Below, piece by piece: positions 16,828 to 25,243 of a stretch of 64,000 bases of DNA. This DNA comes from a virus. The stretch is taken from IMG/VR virus record IMGVR_UViG_3300042349_000834, positions 1 through 64,000 of that record; one strand, given 5' to 3'. The notes beneath the pieces are model-generated. The model saw nothing but the letters and a program-made list of their open reading frames with translations, made no database searches and was not told the DNA's origin. A program made the position numbers and the translations under genes. Position 1 is the stretch's first letter. Each line of letters begins with the position of its first letter.

Positions 16828-17406
16828 TTAAATATGTACATACCAGCAAGATATTGATTTTTCAAAAACTTGGGCAGAATGGCCGAAAATCTCTTCAACC
16901 GCAGTTGAAACCCCTTTTTCTTGATAATCATGTCCTGAGACGATTCCTCCTTTTTTAATTTTAGGCAACCATGCTTCTATATCTTTTTTTACATAATCGT
17001 ACCAGTGGTTTCCGTCTATAAAAACAAAATCTAATGATTCGTTTTCAAACAATGATGCGGCAGCAGAACTATCACTTTTTATAAGTTCAACAAAATGATT
17101 ACATCCAACTTTATTTAATCTATTGACAACGAAATTATACTTGTATTCACCAAGTTTTTTTAATCTATCTTCGTCAGACAAACCTTTTGTGTCATACAAA
17201 GATTCAATTTCTTCTTTGCCTGCCCAGGTGTCAAATAAATCTACTCCGTAAATTTTTACACCATCTTTGCTTTTGATTTTTTGCGCTAAAAAACTAATTG
17301 ACAAGCCAAAAAACACACCAACTTCAACAAAAGTTTTAAAATTTTGTTTTGATATGAATTCGTAAAAGCTAGAATAGTTGAAATAATTAGGTTCATTTTT
17401 TACCAT
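16828..17406 (-). CDS. Class I SAM-dependent methyltransferase (Methyltransf_24 type)
   Basis: A protein of about 192 residues starting at the ATG at 17406, which has GAGG eight bases upstream. Motif I is FVEVGVFFGLSISFLA, followed by IYGVDLFDTW at the acidic end of strand 2, and LDFVFIDGNHWYDYVKKDI at motif IV. GGIVSGHDY follows. This is the small-molecule methyltransferase fold seen in O-methyltransferases and polysaccharide clusters. It lies between glycan genes and likely methylates a sugar, but the substrate is inferred. Confidence 0.8.
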   Translation of the reverse strand: MVKNEPNYFNYSSFYEFISKQNFKTFVEVGVFFGLSISFLAQKIKSKDGVKIYGVDLFDTWAGKEEIESLYDTKGLSDEDRLKKLGEYKYNFVVNRLNKVGCNHFVELIKSDSSAAASLFENESLDFVFIDGNHWYDYVKKDIEAWLPKIKKGGIVSGHDYQEKGVSTAVEEIFGHSAQVFEKSISCWYVHI

Positions 17407-17455
17407 TGGCAACACCTCTTTTCTTGATTTATATATTAAGCCTACTTTTATTATC

Positions 17456-18286
17456 CTATACTTCCTTGTAGTTTTTAATCACACCGTTACAGAAATCATT
17501 TAAATGCGTATTTATATCAAGAACTTTAGAGCCTCCGCCATAATGAACCCAATAAAAATCTTCCGGTGCGGAGTTTGGGTCATGTGGATTTTTCAAATAA
17601 AATAGGAGAGAAGAGTCAATACCTTTAACTATCAGATTACTATTTTTGGATGGAAGATATTCGGTCTTTATTAGTTTTGATAATGCAAAAGCCAATAATT
17701 CATCATATGAATTCCTATCCATTTGCTTTTCGTAGTTAATTAGCGATTGAGATTTTAGAGCATATACTACTCCCAAACACCATTTTTTTTGTTTTTCAAC
17801 AGACCATTCTATAAGTTCTTCAATAGTAAAACCCCAAACTTTGTAAAAGTCATTTGGATCCCATTGTTTTGTGCTTTTTATAATTTTTTCTTTAGCATCG
17901 AAGGAGCCACCGTCTCCGACCAACATTTCCGATTCTCCCAACATATCTTTTACAGCTGAGTTAAAATCAACTTTGCCAAACAAATACATGTCGGAATCAA
18001 CCCAGCAAATAATTTCTTCTGGATGTTCTTTTGCAACTTCAATGCACTTCGTAAATTTTTGCAAGTTTGAACTTGTTCTCCAAACTTTTACTCCTATATT
18101 ATTCAAAAAATCCAAGTATTTAGATTCTTGTATATCTGATATTACATAGATATCTTGTGGAAGCAGCCCGCCATTTTTAATCAGTGAAACAGCGTGGGCC
18201 GCCGCAAACATCGGATAACGATATTGTCTTTCAAAGGGCGGTTCTTGGATCCACCCGGTCCATCTTGCAATCATCACTATTTTCAT
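17456..18286 (-). CDS. Glycosyltransferase, GT-A-like
   Basis: A 276-residue protein with a GT-A layout: an N-terminal strand (MKIVMIARWTGWIQ), DIYVISDI, then IICWVDSDMYLFG, where Asp-Ser-Asp is the metal and nucleotide-sugar binding D-x-D. HYGGGSKVLD near the C terminus is a likely late active-site loop. No membrane segment. It sits in the first glycan block after a 112-base gap. Specificity cannot be predicted. Confidence 0.65.
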   Translation of the reverse strand: MKIVMIARWTGWIQEPPFERQYRYPMFAAAHAVSLIKNGGLLPQDIYVISDIQESKYLDFLNNIGVKVWRTSSNLQKFTKCIEVAKEHPEEIICWVDSDMYLFGKVDFNSAVKDMLGESEMLVGDGGSFDAKEKIIKSTKQWDPNDFYKVWGFTIEELIEWSVEKQKKWCLGVVYALKSQSLINYEKQMDRNSYDELLAFALSKLIKTEYLPSKNSNLIVKGIDSSLLFYLKNPHDPNSAPEDFYWVHYGGGSKVLDINTHLNDFCNGVIKNYKEV

Positions 18287-18295
18287 ATTTATTCC

Positions 18296-18409
18296 TTAAT
18301 TAAACCTATCAATTAGCCATTTTTCAGACCTACTATTACTTGAGGGACCAATTAAATTACACCTAACTAAACTCTTTTTTCCAGCACATATCTGTGTATT
18401 AGTTCTCAT
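18296..18409 (-). CDS. Small ORF of 37 residues, uncertain
   Basis: Starts at the ATG at 18409 inside the last codons of the upstream GT and fills the gap to the next GT. The product is basic with two Cys. The last part (SEKWLIDRFN) reads like the start of a GT2-type or GT4-type motif, so a remnant is possible. The DNA includes TTAGGTGTAAT, one base off the repeated GGTGTAT element. Coding status is doubtful. Confidence 0.25.
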   Translation of the reverse strand: MRTNTQICAGKKSLVRCNLIGPSSNSRSEKWLIDRFN

Positions 18410-19028
18410 AAGAACGATAAGGGCTTTGAGTATATTTTTTGTTTTGTCTCCAGTCAACATGTATTAAATCTATATGTTCAAACAAATTAACGATAACAAC
18501 GCCAGATTTTTCGGCATTTTTTCTAAAATGATTTTCGCAATGAAGAACTCCCAAGTTCCAATCTTTGTTAAAATCATAACTTATTTTTTTGTACACCCAA
18601 GCATCTTGTGAACAAATAGTAGATATGTGTTTTTTATTGTCTGGGTTGTGATCTGCTGCTGATGGCACTATATTACCATCTTTGGTCAAATCTTTTCTTG
18701 TCAATAAGTACAGTGTTTCTTCCCATTCGTTTATTTTATCCAAAAAACACAATGATTCATCAAAATAAACATCAGAATTAGATAGTATTTTTATATCTTC
18801 TGGATATTCTTTATCAGCATAGTCCATCCACATTTTATAAGAAAGTCTTGTTTGTATTGGAACAACAATCAACTTTTTATTGAAAATTGTGTCAAATTCG
18901 CAATTATCAGTAAATAGAACTAGTTTGTCTATTCTTTCATTAGAAAGGTTTTGATATAAACAGTAAAGATTGTAAGTTAGAATTTCGGGTGTGGCTTTGA
19001 ACCACTGGGTGAATAGTATTTTATTCAT
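18399..19028 (-). CDS. Glycosyltransferase-like protein
   Basis: A 209-residue protein from the ATG at 19028, which has GAGG five bases upstream. A longer start at 19043 is possible. It opens with NKILFTQWFKATPEILTYNL, and the acidic ILSNSDVYFDESL gives the Asp of a D-x-D-like site. Small cytoplasmic proteins of this type are common in polysaccharide clusters. The ATG overlaps the stop of a methyltransferase remnant, so the gene may have replaced part of it. Confidence 0.55.
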   Translation of the reverse strand: MNKILFTQWFKATPEILTYNLYCLYQNLSNERIDKLVLFTDNCEFDTIFNKKLIVVPIQTRLSYKMWMDYADKEYPEDIKILSNSDVYFDESLCFLDKINEWEETLYLLTRKDLTKDGNIVPSAADHNPDNKKHISTICSQDAWVYKKISYDFNKDWNLGVLHCENHFRKNAEKSGVVIVNLFEHIDLIHVDWRQNKKYTQSPYRSYEN

Positions 19029-19154
19029 TAAGTCCTCGTGCATACAACTATGTCAGCAGGTTCGGGGATGGTTTCTTTTCCGGGCATTCCTGGGTCGTAC
19101 TCGCATATAGGGAACGGCTTTTCTAACCATTTCTATATTCTGTGTGTTGCTCAT
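19028..19154 (-). pseudogene. Frameshifted methyltransferase remnant
   Basis: From 19154 one frame reads MSNTQNIEMV. Another then continues WLEKPFPICEYDPGMPGKET and ends IPEPADIVVCTRT before a TAA. That phrase closely resembles an internal block of phage and proteobacterial SAM methyltransferases, in which it runs on into a D-V-L-E-H segment. Here the frame shifts near 19120 and the downstream half is missing. The bases to 19234 hold only a 14-residue stub (KRGLSTSEFYRE). I recall the family from experience, not from a search. Confidence 0.5.
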
Positions 19155-19234
19155 GCTTACTCTCTATAAAATTCAGATGTAGATAAACCACGTTTCACAT
19201 CTACTCCTTTGACTTTGGTCTAATTTAAATTTTT

Positions 19235-19867
19235 TCACAATAATCTGCGCATCAATTCTAAATCCTCTAGTGTATCTAGTTGAAAACTTCTATATATAGG
19301 CATATTTACTATGCCCATTTTCCCGCTATATCTCAAACCGGATTTTATTAAGCATTCTCTTTTAGTTATATAAATAGCACCATTTTCTACCCATTTTGCC
19401 TCCACATCTTGTCTCATTGGACGAGAAGTTGTGTCCCAATTGTCTGGACTTGTATTTAAATCCCACCTAGGATTCCAGTGTTCCTCATATGCACTAAAAA
19501 TTGAATCATATTCGTTTATCATATCTAAACCACGATTAATATCATCTGGCAAAATTAATGGAGATGTTGGCTGAATAAAAACCAAGATGTCAAAATCTTG
19601 AAGACTAGCAAAGTGCAACAATGCTTCTTCGCTTTTGGATTTGTCTCCTGAAATATTTTCTGGTCGTTTAACTACATTAGATCCTAATTGCATGGCAACG
19701 CTAGCAATTTTATCGCAATTAGTGCTAACCCATACATCATTGGCTTTGGATGCTTTGGCTGCGTCTATTGTATACTGGATTAAAGGCTTGCCATTAATAT
19801 CAATGATATTTTTACCTGGTATGCCTTTGCTTCCTCCTCTAGCTAATATAAGTGTTTTTATATTCAT
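19235..19867 (-). CDS. neuA: CMP-nonulosonate cytidylyltransferase (NeuA-like)
   Basis: A 210-residue nucleotidyltransferase. LARGGSKGIPGKNI near the start is the signature nucleotide-binding loop of acylneuraminate cytidylyltransferases. RPENISGDKSKSEEALLHF and DILVFIQPTSPL follow in the usual positions, with the C-terminal SFQLDTLEDLEL acidic metal site. It would activate a sialic-type sugar (Neu5Ac, pseudaminic or legionaminic acid) with CTP. NeuB is two genes away on the same transcript, which supports the call. Which nonulosonic acid is used is not decided by sequence alone. Confidence 0.85.
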   Translation of the reverse strand: MNIKTLILARGGSKGIPGKNIIDINGKPLIQYTIDAAKASKANDVWVSTNCDKIASVAMQLGSNVVKRPENISGDKSKSEEALLHFASLQDFDILVFIQPTSPLILPDDINRGLDMINEYDSIFSAYEEHWNPRWDLNTSPDNWDTTSRPMRQDVEAKWVENGAIYITKRECLIKSGLRYSGKMGIVNMPIYRSFQLDTLEDLELMRRLL

Positions 19868-19924
19868 AATGTTTTATTTTATTTCTTTTACTCCCCAAAT
19901 GTGTAGTACTTTTTTCATTTATTT

Positions 19925-20959
19925 TTAAGCCACTTTATATTTTTTAAATATACTTGTATAACCAGATAAAGACTGCTTGCTTAAAATCTGGCATGTTTTT
20001 ATTATGTTTTCACGCACGCTTTCGTTATTTTCTAAATAGTATTTAGTTAAATTATAAATTTCGTTAATTTGTTCATCTAATAATGGAAATGTAAAAACGA
20101 CAGGGTTTTTATACTCTAGTATTTTTTGGATGTGCATAGTTTTATCACTATTACTTTCAAAAAATATACAAGGAGTTCCATTGAGAGATGCCATTATTGA
20201 TGGATGAAATCGTCCAGAAATATAAACCTGAGCCATTTGTAGTTCTTTCATTCCCTGGTCTATATCACATTCTTTCGGTATTAATTCAAAGCCATGATCT
20301 TTAGCCAATTGTTCCATCCAATAATCTCCACCGCAGTTTTGCACTAATTTTACTTTTGCTAGTCCAGAAATCTTATCTATTAATTTTAAATATGATAATT
20401 TTTTATTTTCTATTTGATCATGATTAGGAGGAGATGATCCCCCGCCCAGCAAAATATAATCTCCTGTTTTTATTCTGTGAGATTGCCAAGTAAACAACGC
20501 ATCCGGGATATATGAATAGTCTAATTTGCTATCAATTAAATAACCCGAAATCGGATCTCTAATCACCAATTCACAACACTTAGACCAAGCTTTAAGTGCC
20601 CTATTATACGTTTCGTTATCAAAAGGAGTCTTTGGGCATTTTGAAATCATTGCATTGACATATAAACATTTTTTGTTTATTTTGCCACAATATTCAATAA
20701 CCATTAGATGTTTATCAAAATCATTCCTAATAGGAGATCTAAATATTGGACTTCCTTCTCCATTAATTATTACTATGTCACATTCTTTTATATTTTTTTC
20801 TATTTTTGTAAAATCAGTTTTTATCAGTTCATTATTGCCAATCTTTAAAATTTTATCGGGTTTTAAAGCAGATTGTATTATTTGTAACAATGCTTTTGGA
20901 GTGGATCGACACCCCCAATTAAGCTGGTCTACATTATACCCTATATATAAAATTTTCAT
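19925..20959 (-). CDS. Polysaccharide pyruvyl transferase family protein
   Basis: A 344-residue protein of the WcaK/CsaB type. The N-terminal YIGYNVDQLNWGCRSTPKAL, CDIVIINGEGSPIFRSP with the Gly-Glu-Gly signature, ILLGGGSSPP, and the C-terminal AQVYISGRFHPSIMASLNGT (Gly-Arg-x-His) are the family blocks. Members add pyruvate ketals to sugars using phosphoenolpyruvate, and some have diverged. It lies between neuA and neuB, with a 4-base overlap to neuB. Confidence 0.8.
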   Translation of the reverse strand: MKILYIGYNVDQLNWGCRSTPKALLQIIQSALKPDKILKIGNNELIKTDFTKIEKNIKECDIVIINGEGSPIFRSPIRNDFDKHLMVIEYCGKINKKCLYVNAMISKCPKTPFDNETYNRALKAWSKCCELVIRDPISGYLIDSKLDYSYIPDALFTWQSHRIKTGDYILLGGGSSPPNHDQIENKKLSYLKLIDKISGLAKVKLVQNCGGDYWMEQLAKDHGFELIPKECDIDQGMKELQMAQVYISGRFHPSIMASLNGTPCIFFESNSDKTMHIQKILEYKNPVVFTFPLLDEQINEIYNLTKYYLENNESVRENIIKTCQILSKQSLSGYTSIFKKYKVA

Positions 20960-21780
20960 TTTCTTAAACTACCCCTCTTTATTTTTTCATTTTCAAATAA
21001 TATTCTTGGACCAATAGGATATTTTGTAGAATTTTCTATATCCCTAATGCCTTTTACTAACTTAAATACACCAGCAGGCTCCAAACTACTTAAATGGTCA
21101 CTACCCCACATATTATGATTCAATGTAATGTGCCTCTCGATCCATTCTGCTCCTATTGCTACGGCAGCAAAAGTAGAAACTAATCCATATTCATGGCCAC
21201 TATAACCTATTTCTTTATTTTTCCATTTATTTTTAAGCCATTTGATATAGTTTAAGTTTATTTCTTCTACCGGACAAGGATATGTACTATTAGTATGCAT
21301 TATAATGTCTGGATTGCATTCGTTTATACATCTACTTATTTCTTCTTCAGTGCTCATGCCCGTAGAGATTATAAGTGTTTTGAATTTATTTCTAACATAT
21401 TTACACAAATCTAAGTCTGTGATAGAAGCAGATGCTATCTTAGTAATGTCTGAGTATTTGCTCATGATTTCAGCGCTGGGTTTGTCCCATACACTAGCAA
21501 AAAAAATAATATTTTTATTGTCAGCGTATTCTTTAATTTCTTTAATTTGTGCTTCTTCAAACTCTATCTTTTTTTTGTAGTCTAGATAAGACATGTCTCC
21601 CCAAGTAGTAGATCTAATTTTATTTTTTTGATTTTCTGGAACACAAAGCTCTGGAGTTCGTTTTTGAATTTTTACAAAATCACACCCAGCAATAGACGCT
21701 ATGTCTATTAATTGTTTGCATATATTAGCATCGCCATTATGATTAATGCCTATCTCGGCTATGATTTTAGTTTTAAACAA
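20956..21780 (-). CDS. neuB: N-acetylneuraminate synthase-like (NeuB), short form
   Basis: A 274-residue TIM-barrel sialic-acid synthase. It has AEIGINHNGD and FVKIQKRTPE near the start, LIISTGMSTEEEI, HTNSTYPCPVEEINL, GYSGHEYG and the metal-binding end RHITLNHNMWGSDHLSSLEP. The family condenses phosphoenolpyruvate with an N-acetylhexosamine to a nonulosonic acid. It ends shortly after the barrel, lacking the C-terminal SAF (antifreeze-like) domain that normally closes the active site of the dimer partner. The only usable start is a TTG at 21780. Confidence 0.85.
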   Translation of the reverse strand: MFKTKIIAEIGINHNGDANICKQLIDIASIAGCDFVKIQKRTPELCVPENQKNKIRSTTWGDMSYLDYKKKIEFEEAQIKEIKEYADNKNIIFFASVWDKPSAEIMSKYSDITKIASASITDLDLCKYVRNKFKTLIISTGMSTEEEISRCINECNPDIIMHTNSTYPCPVEEINLNYIKWLKNKWKNKEIGYSGHEYGLVSTFAAVAIGAEWIERHITLNHNMWGSDHLSSLEPAGVFKLVKGIRDIENSTKYPIGPRILFENEKIKRGSLRK

Positions 21781-22060
21781 GGGTATTGTCCCGTTCTGTC
21801 TCTATGGGTTCTAAAAATATTACTCCGCGCCTTGCTCCTGCGGCTTCTTCATTGTATCTGTAGACGTATTTGTCTTTGCCATATACTATATCAAAAAATT
21901 GGATGACTGGTGGGCCGAATCTACACATATACTCTGTTGTTATTCCTTCAAAACTTCCAGTTTCTAATAGTAAATCAGGCTTATGCTTTTCAATTAGTTT
22001 ACTATATTCTGCTTGTAAGAAGTAATCTCCATTAAAAGGATTTAACCCTAATGTATTCAT
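21773..22060 (-). CDS. Truncated methyltransferase-like protein
   Basis: A 95-residue protein. DLLLETGSFEGITTEYM at about residues 29-45 has the form of a class I SAM motif I, and IQFFDIVYG could be the following strand. The later conserved motifs are absent, and the end (VIFLEPIETERDNTLV) does not look like a natural C terminus. It is probably a remnant of a larger methyltransferase or a small standalone domain. It overlaps neuB by 8 bases. Confidence 0.5.
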   Translation of the reverse strand: MNTLGLNPFNGDYFLQAEYSKLIEKHKPDLLLETGSFEGITTEYMCRFGPPVIQFFDIVYGKDKYVYRYNEEAAGARRGVIFLEPIETERDNTLV

Positions 22061-22080
22061 GTGTTTAATTCCTTATTATT

Positions 22081-22800
22081 TTACTGTACTGTGTTTTTGA
22101 AAAATTTTAAACCTGTTATTAAACTATTTGGTGTGCCGTTATATACCGATACGCCTCTTTTTTCACACAATTCGCCATACTCACGGTATGAATTATTCAT
22201 TTGATTCAGTATATTTTTTTGTCTTTCAAGATCTGAATCGTTACAAACGCCTCCACGGCCCGTAAACCAAAACCACTCATTATACCCCATCCTAGACAAA
22301 ACACTCTGAGATTCATCATAAAAATGTTTTGTTTCACCAATATGGTTTACCCAACTATGATCTATTCCCATAACAAGTACTTGGTCAATGCTCTCTTGCT
22401 TAGCAACATAATAACCCATTTGCAAACCAATCTGAGCTATAGTTTCATAATGTCCCATGCGGTTTGGTATAGTTTCTGGGAATTGTCCATCATTATCCCA
22501 ATAAATAACTTCATTATTTACAAATAAATTGTTATTTGTAACAATATGCTTATCCTTGATATGAATTAATACTTTTGTTTTTTTGTTTACACAAGTTTCA
22601 CACTCTTTAAACCACGCAACTCCCATTTCATAAGTAATAGGATGGTGCAAATGTCCAAAAATATGATACTTTACATTCATATTCTGAAATTCTGGGTGAA
22701 CAAAAAAATTACTAATTGTAACACAAGGATTATCTTTTATTTTTTTTAAATCTTGGTCCTTAATAGATGGGCCGCAAGCAAATACATAGCAAGTTTTCAT
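22081..22800 (-). CDS. DUF115/GT42-like protein, candidate sialyltransferase
   Basis: A 239-residue protein. The first strand and loop CYVFACGPSIKDQDL match the Gly-Pro-Ser nucleotide loop of DUF115 and of GT42 sialyltransferases (CstII type). VLVMGIDHSW (Gly-Ile-Asp) and a late NGTPNSL segment are in the order seen in GT42, and a His in HIFGHLHHP lies in the middle. It is close to neuB and neuA, so transfer of CMP-nonulosonate is an attractive inference. A DUF115 pterin or glycan enzyme is the main alternative. Confidence 0.5.
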   Translation of the reverse strand: MKTCYVFACGPSIKDQDLKKIKDNPCVTISNFFVHPEFQNMNVKYHIFGHLHHPITYEMGVAWFKECETCVNKKTKVLIHIKDKHIVTNNNLFVNNEVIYWDNDGQFPETIPNRMGHYETIAQIGLQMGYYVAKQESIDQVLVMGIDHSWVNHIGETKHFYDESQSVLSRMGYNEWFWFTGRGGVCNDSDLERQKNILNQMNNSYREYGELCEKRGVSVYNGTPNSLITGLKFFKNTVQ

Positions 22801-22910
22801 ATATAATATTTTTTATAAGTTTTTATTGTTTCGTTAAAGTAATCATCATATATTGTTTTTAATGGTAATATTTCATTATACATACTCAATGATGTATACT
22901 CTTGATGCAT
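22797..22910 (-). CDS. Small ORF, 37 residues, possible gene remnant
   Basis: Runs from an ATG at 22910 to a TGA overlapping the next ATG. It is a compact, hydrophilic, aromatic-rich peptide (ILPLKTIYDDYFNETIKTY). Just upstream in a different frame is VLFVDNCEML before a stop, so the two may be pieces of one broken gene. I cannot name the parent. Listed with low confidence as a gene. Confidence 0.3.
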   Translation of the reverse strand: MHQEYTSLSMYNEILPLKTIYDDYFNETIKTYKKYYI

Positions 22911-22943
22911 TACAACATTTCGCAATTATCAACAAATAGTACT

Positions 22944-23795
22944 TCATTTATGCCTCATGTGAAACTTAATTGTTTTGGACAGCCCATAATCCATATCAGT
23001 GTAATCAAATTTAAAGTTAGTATTTTTTGGAGAGTTAGCCGAAACAATTTGTTTTGAATTGTTGTATTTTATATCTATGCTCCTATTCATCTTATCCATA
23101 ATAAGTTCATGTAGATTTTTTATTGTTATTGTATTCTTTGTATTAAAAACTATCTTATTACAATACACATTATTGTTTAAAAGGTGTTCTACTATTTTCA
23201 ATATGTCATCTATGTATAATAAGTTAACTTGAGTTTTTTCATTACAATCAACAAATACTTTATCGTAGTTAGAAATCTTAAATATGGAAGCAGGAACAAT
23301 CCTACTTTGTTCGCTAAATAAATCGTGCTCTCCATAGGCATTAGTCAAAAAAAGACACAATATCTTTATTTGTTCGGAGTAAGCTTTGATATAATAGTCT
23401 AAAACTTTCTTTGATAACAAATACCCAGAGTTGTTTTTTATCTCTGATAGATGAACATCACTTTCACTATATTGTTCGGCATCTCCGAAAACTCTGTATG
23501 TTGAAAATACTACTAATTTTGTTTTGAATTTTGAGCACACAGAAAAAACATTGTGTAGAATTTTGTTGTTTCTTTCAAATATTTCTAAGTCATCAATATT
23601 ACCTATGGAACTGCCGACCACTCCAGCACAGTTGATAACGACTGTTGGCCTTATGCTATTAAGGTAAACAAACAATTCTTCATAATTTTCTAAGTTCAGA
23701 TTGTCATTATAAAATACTTGGGAGTTGAATTTGCTTATGAAATTCTTGCCAAAAAAGCCCCTTGATCCCAATATTAAAACTTTTTCTGCGTTCAT
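22944..23795 (-). CDS. NAD(P)-dependent sugar epimerase/reductase, GDP-fucose-synthase-like
   Basis: A 283-residue short-chain dehydrogenase of the extended type. LILGSRGFFGKNF is the Gly-x-x-Gly-x-x-Gly nucleotide loop, VVINCAGVVG the second strand motif, VVFSTYRVFGDAE the Ser/Thr catalytic strand, and YLLSKK the Tyr-x-x-x-Lys pair. FLTNAYGEHDLF is close to the GDP-L-fucose synthase family. A sugar-nucleotide 3,5-epimerase/4-reductase role is inferred. It overlaps the methyltransferase upstream by 4 bases. Confidence 0.75.
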   Translation of the reverse strand: MNAEKVLILGSRGFFGKNFISKFNSQVFYNDNLNLENYEELFVYLNSIRPTVVINCAGVVGSSIGNIDDLEIFERNNKILHNVFSVCSKFKTKLVVFSTYRVFGDAEQYSESDVHLSEIKNNSGYLLSKKVLDYYIKAYSEQIKILCLFLTNAYGEHDLFSEQSRIVPASIFKISNYDKVFVDCNEKTQVNLLYIDDILKIVEHLLNNNVYCNKIVFNTKNTITIKNLHELIMDKMNRSIDIKYNNSKQIVSANSPKNTNFKFDYTDMDYGLSKTIKFHMRHK

Positions 23796-24505
23796 GTCTT
23801 TATAGCAAAAGCTACTCCGTAACCAATCTCAGTAAAACAATAATCAGTTAAGTTATTATGTTTGCTTATTACAGATTTCCATACATCTAATAAATAGCGG
23901 TGTTGAGGATGAGATATGTCATCAAAAACAAGAACTCCACCCACAGAAAGATAAGGTATAACATCTTCTAAATCTTTGGTTGCCCCCTCCGCAGAGTGAT
24001 CTCCGTCTACGGTAATTAAATCAAATTTCAAATCTGAATTTGTATTAAAAAAAGACGGTAATGTTTCATGACTGTTGCCGTTGATAAAATGAACTTTGCC
24101 ACAATGTTCATGACGAGATAATTCTTGTTGTACAAAATTTGATCCGGGATTATCCATATTGGCATAATTAGACACCCACATATCAAAAGCACAAATATCA
24201 ACCGAAGGACATCCTCTTACAACAGTGCACGCAGACCGACCACGACGAACCCCTATTTCTAAATAATTTTTTGGCTTTAAAACTTTAGAAGCAGAGTATA
24301 ATACATTGATAATATCCAAATAGAACCAATTTTTTCCATAAAGATTAATACATTTGTTATACCATCTGTCAAGATATTTAACATAATCGTCTGTTGCTAA
24401 TTGACGATGAAAAGATAGAATCTCTTGCCATGTTTCATGGCTAGATGCTATATTAACCAAAGTAGCAGGATTCAAAAAAGCTTCACCGTAAAATTTTTTA
24501 GTCAT
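23792..24505 (-). CDS. Class I SAM-dependent methyltransferase
   Basis: About 237 residues from the ATG at 24505, which has an AAAGGAA seven to eight bases before it. Motif I is NYLEIGVRRGRSACTVV, the second strand VDICAFDMWVSNY, and motif IV LITVDGDHSAEGATKDLE with GGVLVFDDISH after it. It belongs with Methyltransf_24-like O-methyltransferases and probably acts on a sugar of this glycan. It resembles its neighbour at 24548 only at fold level. Confidence 0.78.
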   Translation of the reverse strand: MTKKFYGEAFLNPATLVNIASSHETWQEILSFHRQLATDDYVKYLDRWYNKCINLYGKNWFYLDIINVLYSASKVLKPKNYLEIGVRRGRSACTVVRGCPSVDICAFDMWVSNYANMDNPGSNFVQQELSRHEHCGKVHFINGNSHETLPSFFNTNSDLKFDLITVDGDHSAEGATKDLEDVIPYLSVGGVLVFDDISHPQHRYLLDVWKSVISKHNNLTDYCFTEIGYGVAFAIKT

Positions 24506-24547
24506 ATTCATTTCCTTTAAGAAATCTTCTATCGTTCCAAGAACTCA

Positions 24548-25243
24548 TCAACATTTCTCCTTTGTCAAAAATTCTTCAATTGTAATCAAATTCAAGTAAT
24601 AATTTCTTTTTGCGGCAAATTTATTGAACTCATAAAAAGGATTATCAAATTCGCAACACTTTTGACTTCCTTTTTTTATTATGCCCACCCCCATATCTTC
24701 GGTGTTCACAGAGTACATCTCTAAATCTGGTCTTGTTACTCTCATCTTGTAGAAAGTTTTCCAAACAGTTCCATTCCAATATCCCAAATTAAAACCATAA
24801 GTGACTTTGTCAAATTGATTTGTTGAGACTTTGTACTGATAATCTTCTCGGGCAGTATGAATAGTTGCTGGATTTATGTCGTGAACTACAATTATCCCAG
24901 ACGGACTCAGGTGGTTTAAGGAATTTAGTATGTCTTTTTCAACTTGCTCAGCAAGATGCAAGCCGTCAATAAATATTATGTCCCACTTATAATCTTTGTT
25001 TAAGTCCAAAGAACCCATATCAAGTAATTCAAAGAATTTATCTGATGTAAATTTGTATGTTATTTTGTGATATTCTTCTGCAATTTTAGGATCATAATAT
25101 TTTTCGTGTCCAGGGTCCACGGAATGTTTTGTGGGACATTCTATTTTATTAAAACATTCATCCGGTATTCTGACCCCTATTTCTAGATAGTTTTTGAATT
25201 TTTTGGTTTTTATCAAGTAATTTATTATATCATTTCTCCACAT
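24548..25243 (-). CDS. Class I SAM-dependent methyltransferase
   Basis: About 231 residues from the ATG at 25243, with GGAGG about nine bases upstream. A TTG at 25258 is the longer option. KNYLEIGVRIPDECFNKI opens the fold, with WDIIFIDGLHLAEQVEKDIL as motif IV and SGIIVVHDINPA following. The start lies 14 bases inside the upstream GT. A second sugar O-methyltransferase is the simplest reading. Confidence 0.78.
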   Translation of the reverse strand: MWRNDIINYLIKTKKFKNYLEIGVRIPDECFNKIECPTKHSVDPGHEKYYDPKIAEEYHKITYKFTSDKFFELLDMGSLDLNKDYKWDIIFIDGLHLAEQVEKDILNSLNHLSPSGIIVVHDINPATIHTAREDYQYKVSTNQFDKVTYGFNLGYWNGTVWKTFYKMRVTRPDLEMYSVNTEDMGVGIIKKGSQKCCEFDNPFYEFNKFAAKRNYYLNLITIEEFLTKEKC

